From Anaerolineales bacterium UBA3905 (GTDB lineage: Bacteria; Chloroflexota; Anaerolineae; Caldilineales; Caldilineaceae), in contig DGFH01000003.1 in the NCBI GenBank assembly GCA_002391565.1, forward strand, positions 1 to 5,418: DNA of 5,418 nucleotides, written 5' to 3'. Below the pieces are notes generated by a model. That model was not told where the DNA came from. It saw only the letters and a list, made by a program, of their open reading frames with translations, and did no database searches. The position numbers were made by a program, and so were the translations under genes. Positions 4,270 through 5,418 of this stretch are shown in pieces. How positions within the stretch are numbered: the first letter of the stretch is position 1; each line of letters starts with the position of its first letter.

Positions 4270-5418
4270 CTAATACCCCGCCGCCTTCAACTCTGCCAGC
4301 ACGCGGCGCACGATCGCGTCGATCTGGCTGGCGTCTGGGTTGGCGATCACCGTGCTGGCGACTGCGCCGTAGCCGTTGGCTGGCAGCGCGCCGCTGCTGC
4401 GCAGTTGCGCCGGGTCATCGGTTGAACCTGGGACGAGCGCGGCGGCGGGCGGCGGTGTGGTCTCATACGCCAGACGCTTGACATTGAACAGGTGCTGCAC
4501 GCCGATGTTGTCGCCGGTGATGGCGCCGCCGATCCCGCCTGACCCCAACGTCATCGAGGGCGTCACGCCGGTGGTCATGCCGACCGCGCCCAGCGTACCC
4601 ATGGTGTTGACCAGGATGCGGAAAACCGGTTTCTCCAGCCCGAAGCGCATGATCACGTTGTCATCCTGCGCGTGGATCACCAGCGAATGGCCGCGACCGC
4701 CGTAGTTGATCAGCTCGATGCTGCGCTCACAGCCCGCTTCCCAGCCGTTGGCCTCATACCAGCCAAGCACGGTGGTGAGCTTCTCCGCCGAAAGCGGCTC
4801 CTCGCGACCGACTTTGCCGAGCCGCGCCACCAGGATGCGCGCCGTCGCTGGCACGCGGATGCCAGCCATCTGCGCCAGCTGCTGCGGGCTTTTGCCGACC
4901 GTCTTCGGGTTGATCAGCGGCCTGGGCGTAAACAGCAGCTTACCCAACGCGGCCGCCTCGTCCGGTGTGACAAAATGTGCGCCCTCGGCTTGCATCAACT
5001 CCGCCAGTTGCGCGGCGATGGGGGCATCGGCGACGACAGCCTGCTCTGTGGCGCAGATCACCGAGTGGTCGAACGCTTTGCTCGCCACGATGTACTTCGC
5101 CGCTTTGCGCAGGTCGGCGGAGCGATCCACGTAGACGGGCACGTTGCCAGGCCCAACGCCGTAAGCCGGTTTGCCGACCGAATGCGCCGCGCGCACCATT
5201 TCGCTGCCGCCCGTCGCCAGAATCAACGCAACGTATTTGTGGCGCATCAGCTCCTGCGTGCCGGGTAGCGACACCTCCGTCATGCAGGCGACCAGCCCGC
5301 GCGGCATGCCGGCGCGTTCGCCCGCCTCGGCCATGATGCGCACTGCTTCGGCGCTGCACTTTGCCGCCGATGGGTGGGGCGCCACAACGATGCCGTTGCG
5401 CGCTTTGACCGCAATCAG
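4270..5418 (-). CDS. CoA-acylating aldehyde dehydrogenase with C-terminal encapsulation peptide, partial
   Basis: The C-terminal 382 residues of an NAD-dependent dehydrogenase that converts an aldehyde plus CoA to acyl-CoA; the N-terminus lies beyond the right edge. Visible blocks in order are NGIVVAPHPSA, LATGGSEMVRAAHSVGKPAY, GVGPGNVPVYVDRSADL, FDHSVICATEQAVV with the catalytic cysteine (TGC at 5053-5055), TARILVARLGKVG, GHSLVIHAQD, FRILVNTMGTLGAVG and GSGGIGGAITGDNIGVQHL. The FDxxxICAxEQ wording is that of the AdhE-related acylating group, and the neighbourhood supports an EutE/PduP-like job inside a microcompartment. After the core come a Pro/Ala/Ser-rich linker (about 4310-4460) and a terminal amphipathic helix, SQIDAIVRRVLAEL. 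That helix is typical of cargo-targeting peptides, but at the C-terminus rather than the N-terminus used by enteric PduP. No symbol is given because the substrate is unknown. Confidence 0.93.
   Translation of the reverse strand: MIAVKARNGIVVAPHPSAAKCSAEAVRIMAEAGERAGMPRGLVACMTEVSLPGTQELMRHKYVALILATGGSEMVRAAHSVGKPAYGVGPGNVPVYVDRSADLRKAAKYIVASKAFDHSVICATEQAVVADAPIAAQLAELMQAEGAHFVTPDEAAALGKLLFTPRPLINPKTVGKSPQQLAQMAGIRVPATARILVARLGKVGREEPLSAEKLTTVLGWYEANGWEAGCERSIELINYGGRGHSLVIHAQDDNVIMRFGLEKPVFRILVNTMGTLGAVGMTTGVTPSMTLGSGGIGGAITGDNIGVQHLFNVKRLAYETTPPPAAALVPGSTDDPAQLRSSGALPANGYGAVASTVIANPDASQIDAIVRRVLAELKAAGY
4279..4335 (-). other. predicted C-terminal encapsulation peptide of the aldehyde dehydrogenase
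   Basis: The last residues, DASQIDAIVRRVLAELKAA, place I, I, V, V, L and L at spacings 3, 1, 3, 1, 3. This makes one hydrophobic helix face opposite a charged face (D, R, R, E, K). A flexible linker of about 40 residues separates it from the catalytic core. Short amphipathic helices of this kind direct cargo into microcompartment shells. The assignment is by pattern only. Confidence 0.65.

Noticed and set aside
4672..5268. Plus-strand open frame of 198 codons opposite the aldehyde dehydrogenase
   Set aside because: The opposite strand is unmistakably the dehydrogenase; this frame has shadow-like composition and no motif.

Overview
This window is part of a bacterial microcompartment (BMC) operon. 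Every gene I can support lies on the minus strand, so transcription runs from the right edge to the left. The order is: CoA-acylating aldehyde dehydrogenase (cut by the right edge), a BrnT-like toxin and its ribbon-helix-helix antitoxin, a hexameric BMC shell protein (EutM/PduA type), an EutQ-like cupin, an EutT-like cobalamin adenosyltransferase, an EutJ-like actin/Hsp70-fold ATPase, a RelB-like antitoxin and its RelE/ParE toxin, and a BMC-T (tandem-domain) shell protein cut by the left edge.

The combined role is a metabolosome. An aldehyde made in the shell by an enzyme not in this window would be oxidised to an acyl-CoA by the dehydrogenase. Shell tiles come from the BMC-H and BMC-T genes. 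EutT would supply adenosylcobalamin, which implies a B12-dependent lyase or dehydratase elsewhere in the locus. EutJ and EutQ are accessory factors of ethanolamine-type compartments. The substrate (ethanolamine, 1,2-propanediol or other) cannot be settled from this window, because no signature lyase is present.

The most unusual point is that two complete type II toxin-antitoxin (TA) pairs sit inside the operon on the same strand. One is directly upstream of the BMC-H gene and the other directly upstream of the BMC-T gene. They belong to different families and have opposite internal gene order. The Shine-Dalgarno of the BMC-T gene overlaps the stop codon of the RelE toxin. The BrnT-like pair is visibly more AT-rich than the GC-rich compartment genes.

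Non-coding stretches are short. Bases 2560-2671 hold a long imperfect palindrome with 14-bp perfect arms. Bases 3227-3309 hold a GC-rich stem-loop. Bases 819-880 hold a TATAAT box in front of the RelB/RelE pair. No stretch over 300 bases lacks a gene.

Organism: a GC-rich bacterium. The BMC-T resembles, from memory, the Haliangium ochraceum double-stacking trimers. The style of the intergenic repeats and the antitoxin type fit Chloroflexota or another environmental phylum, but this is a weak inference.
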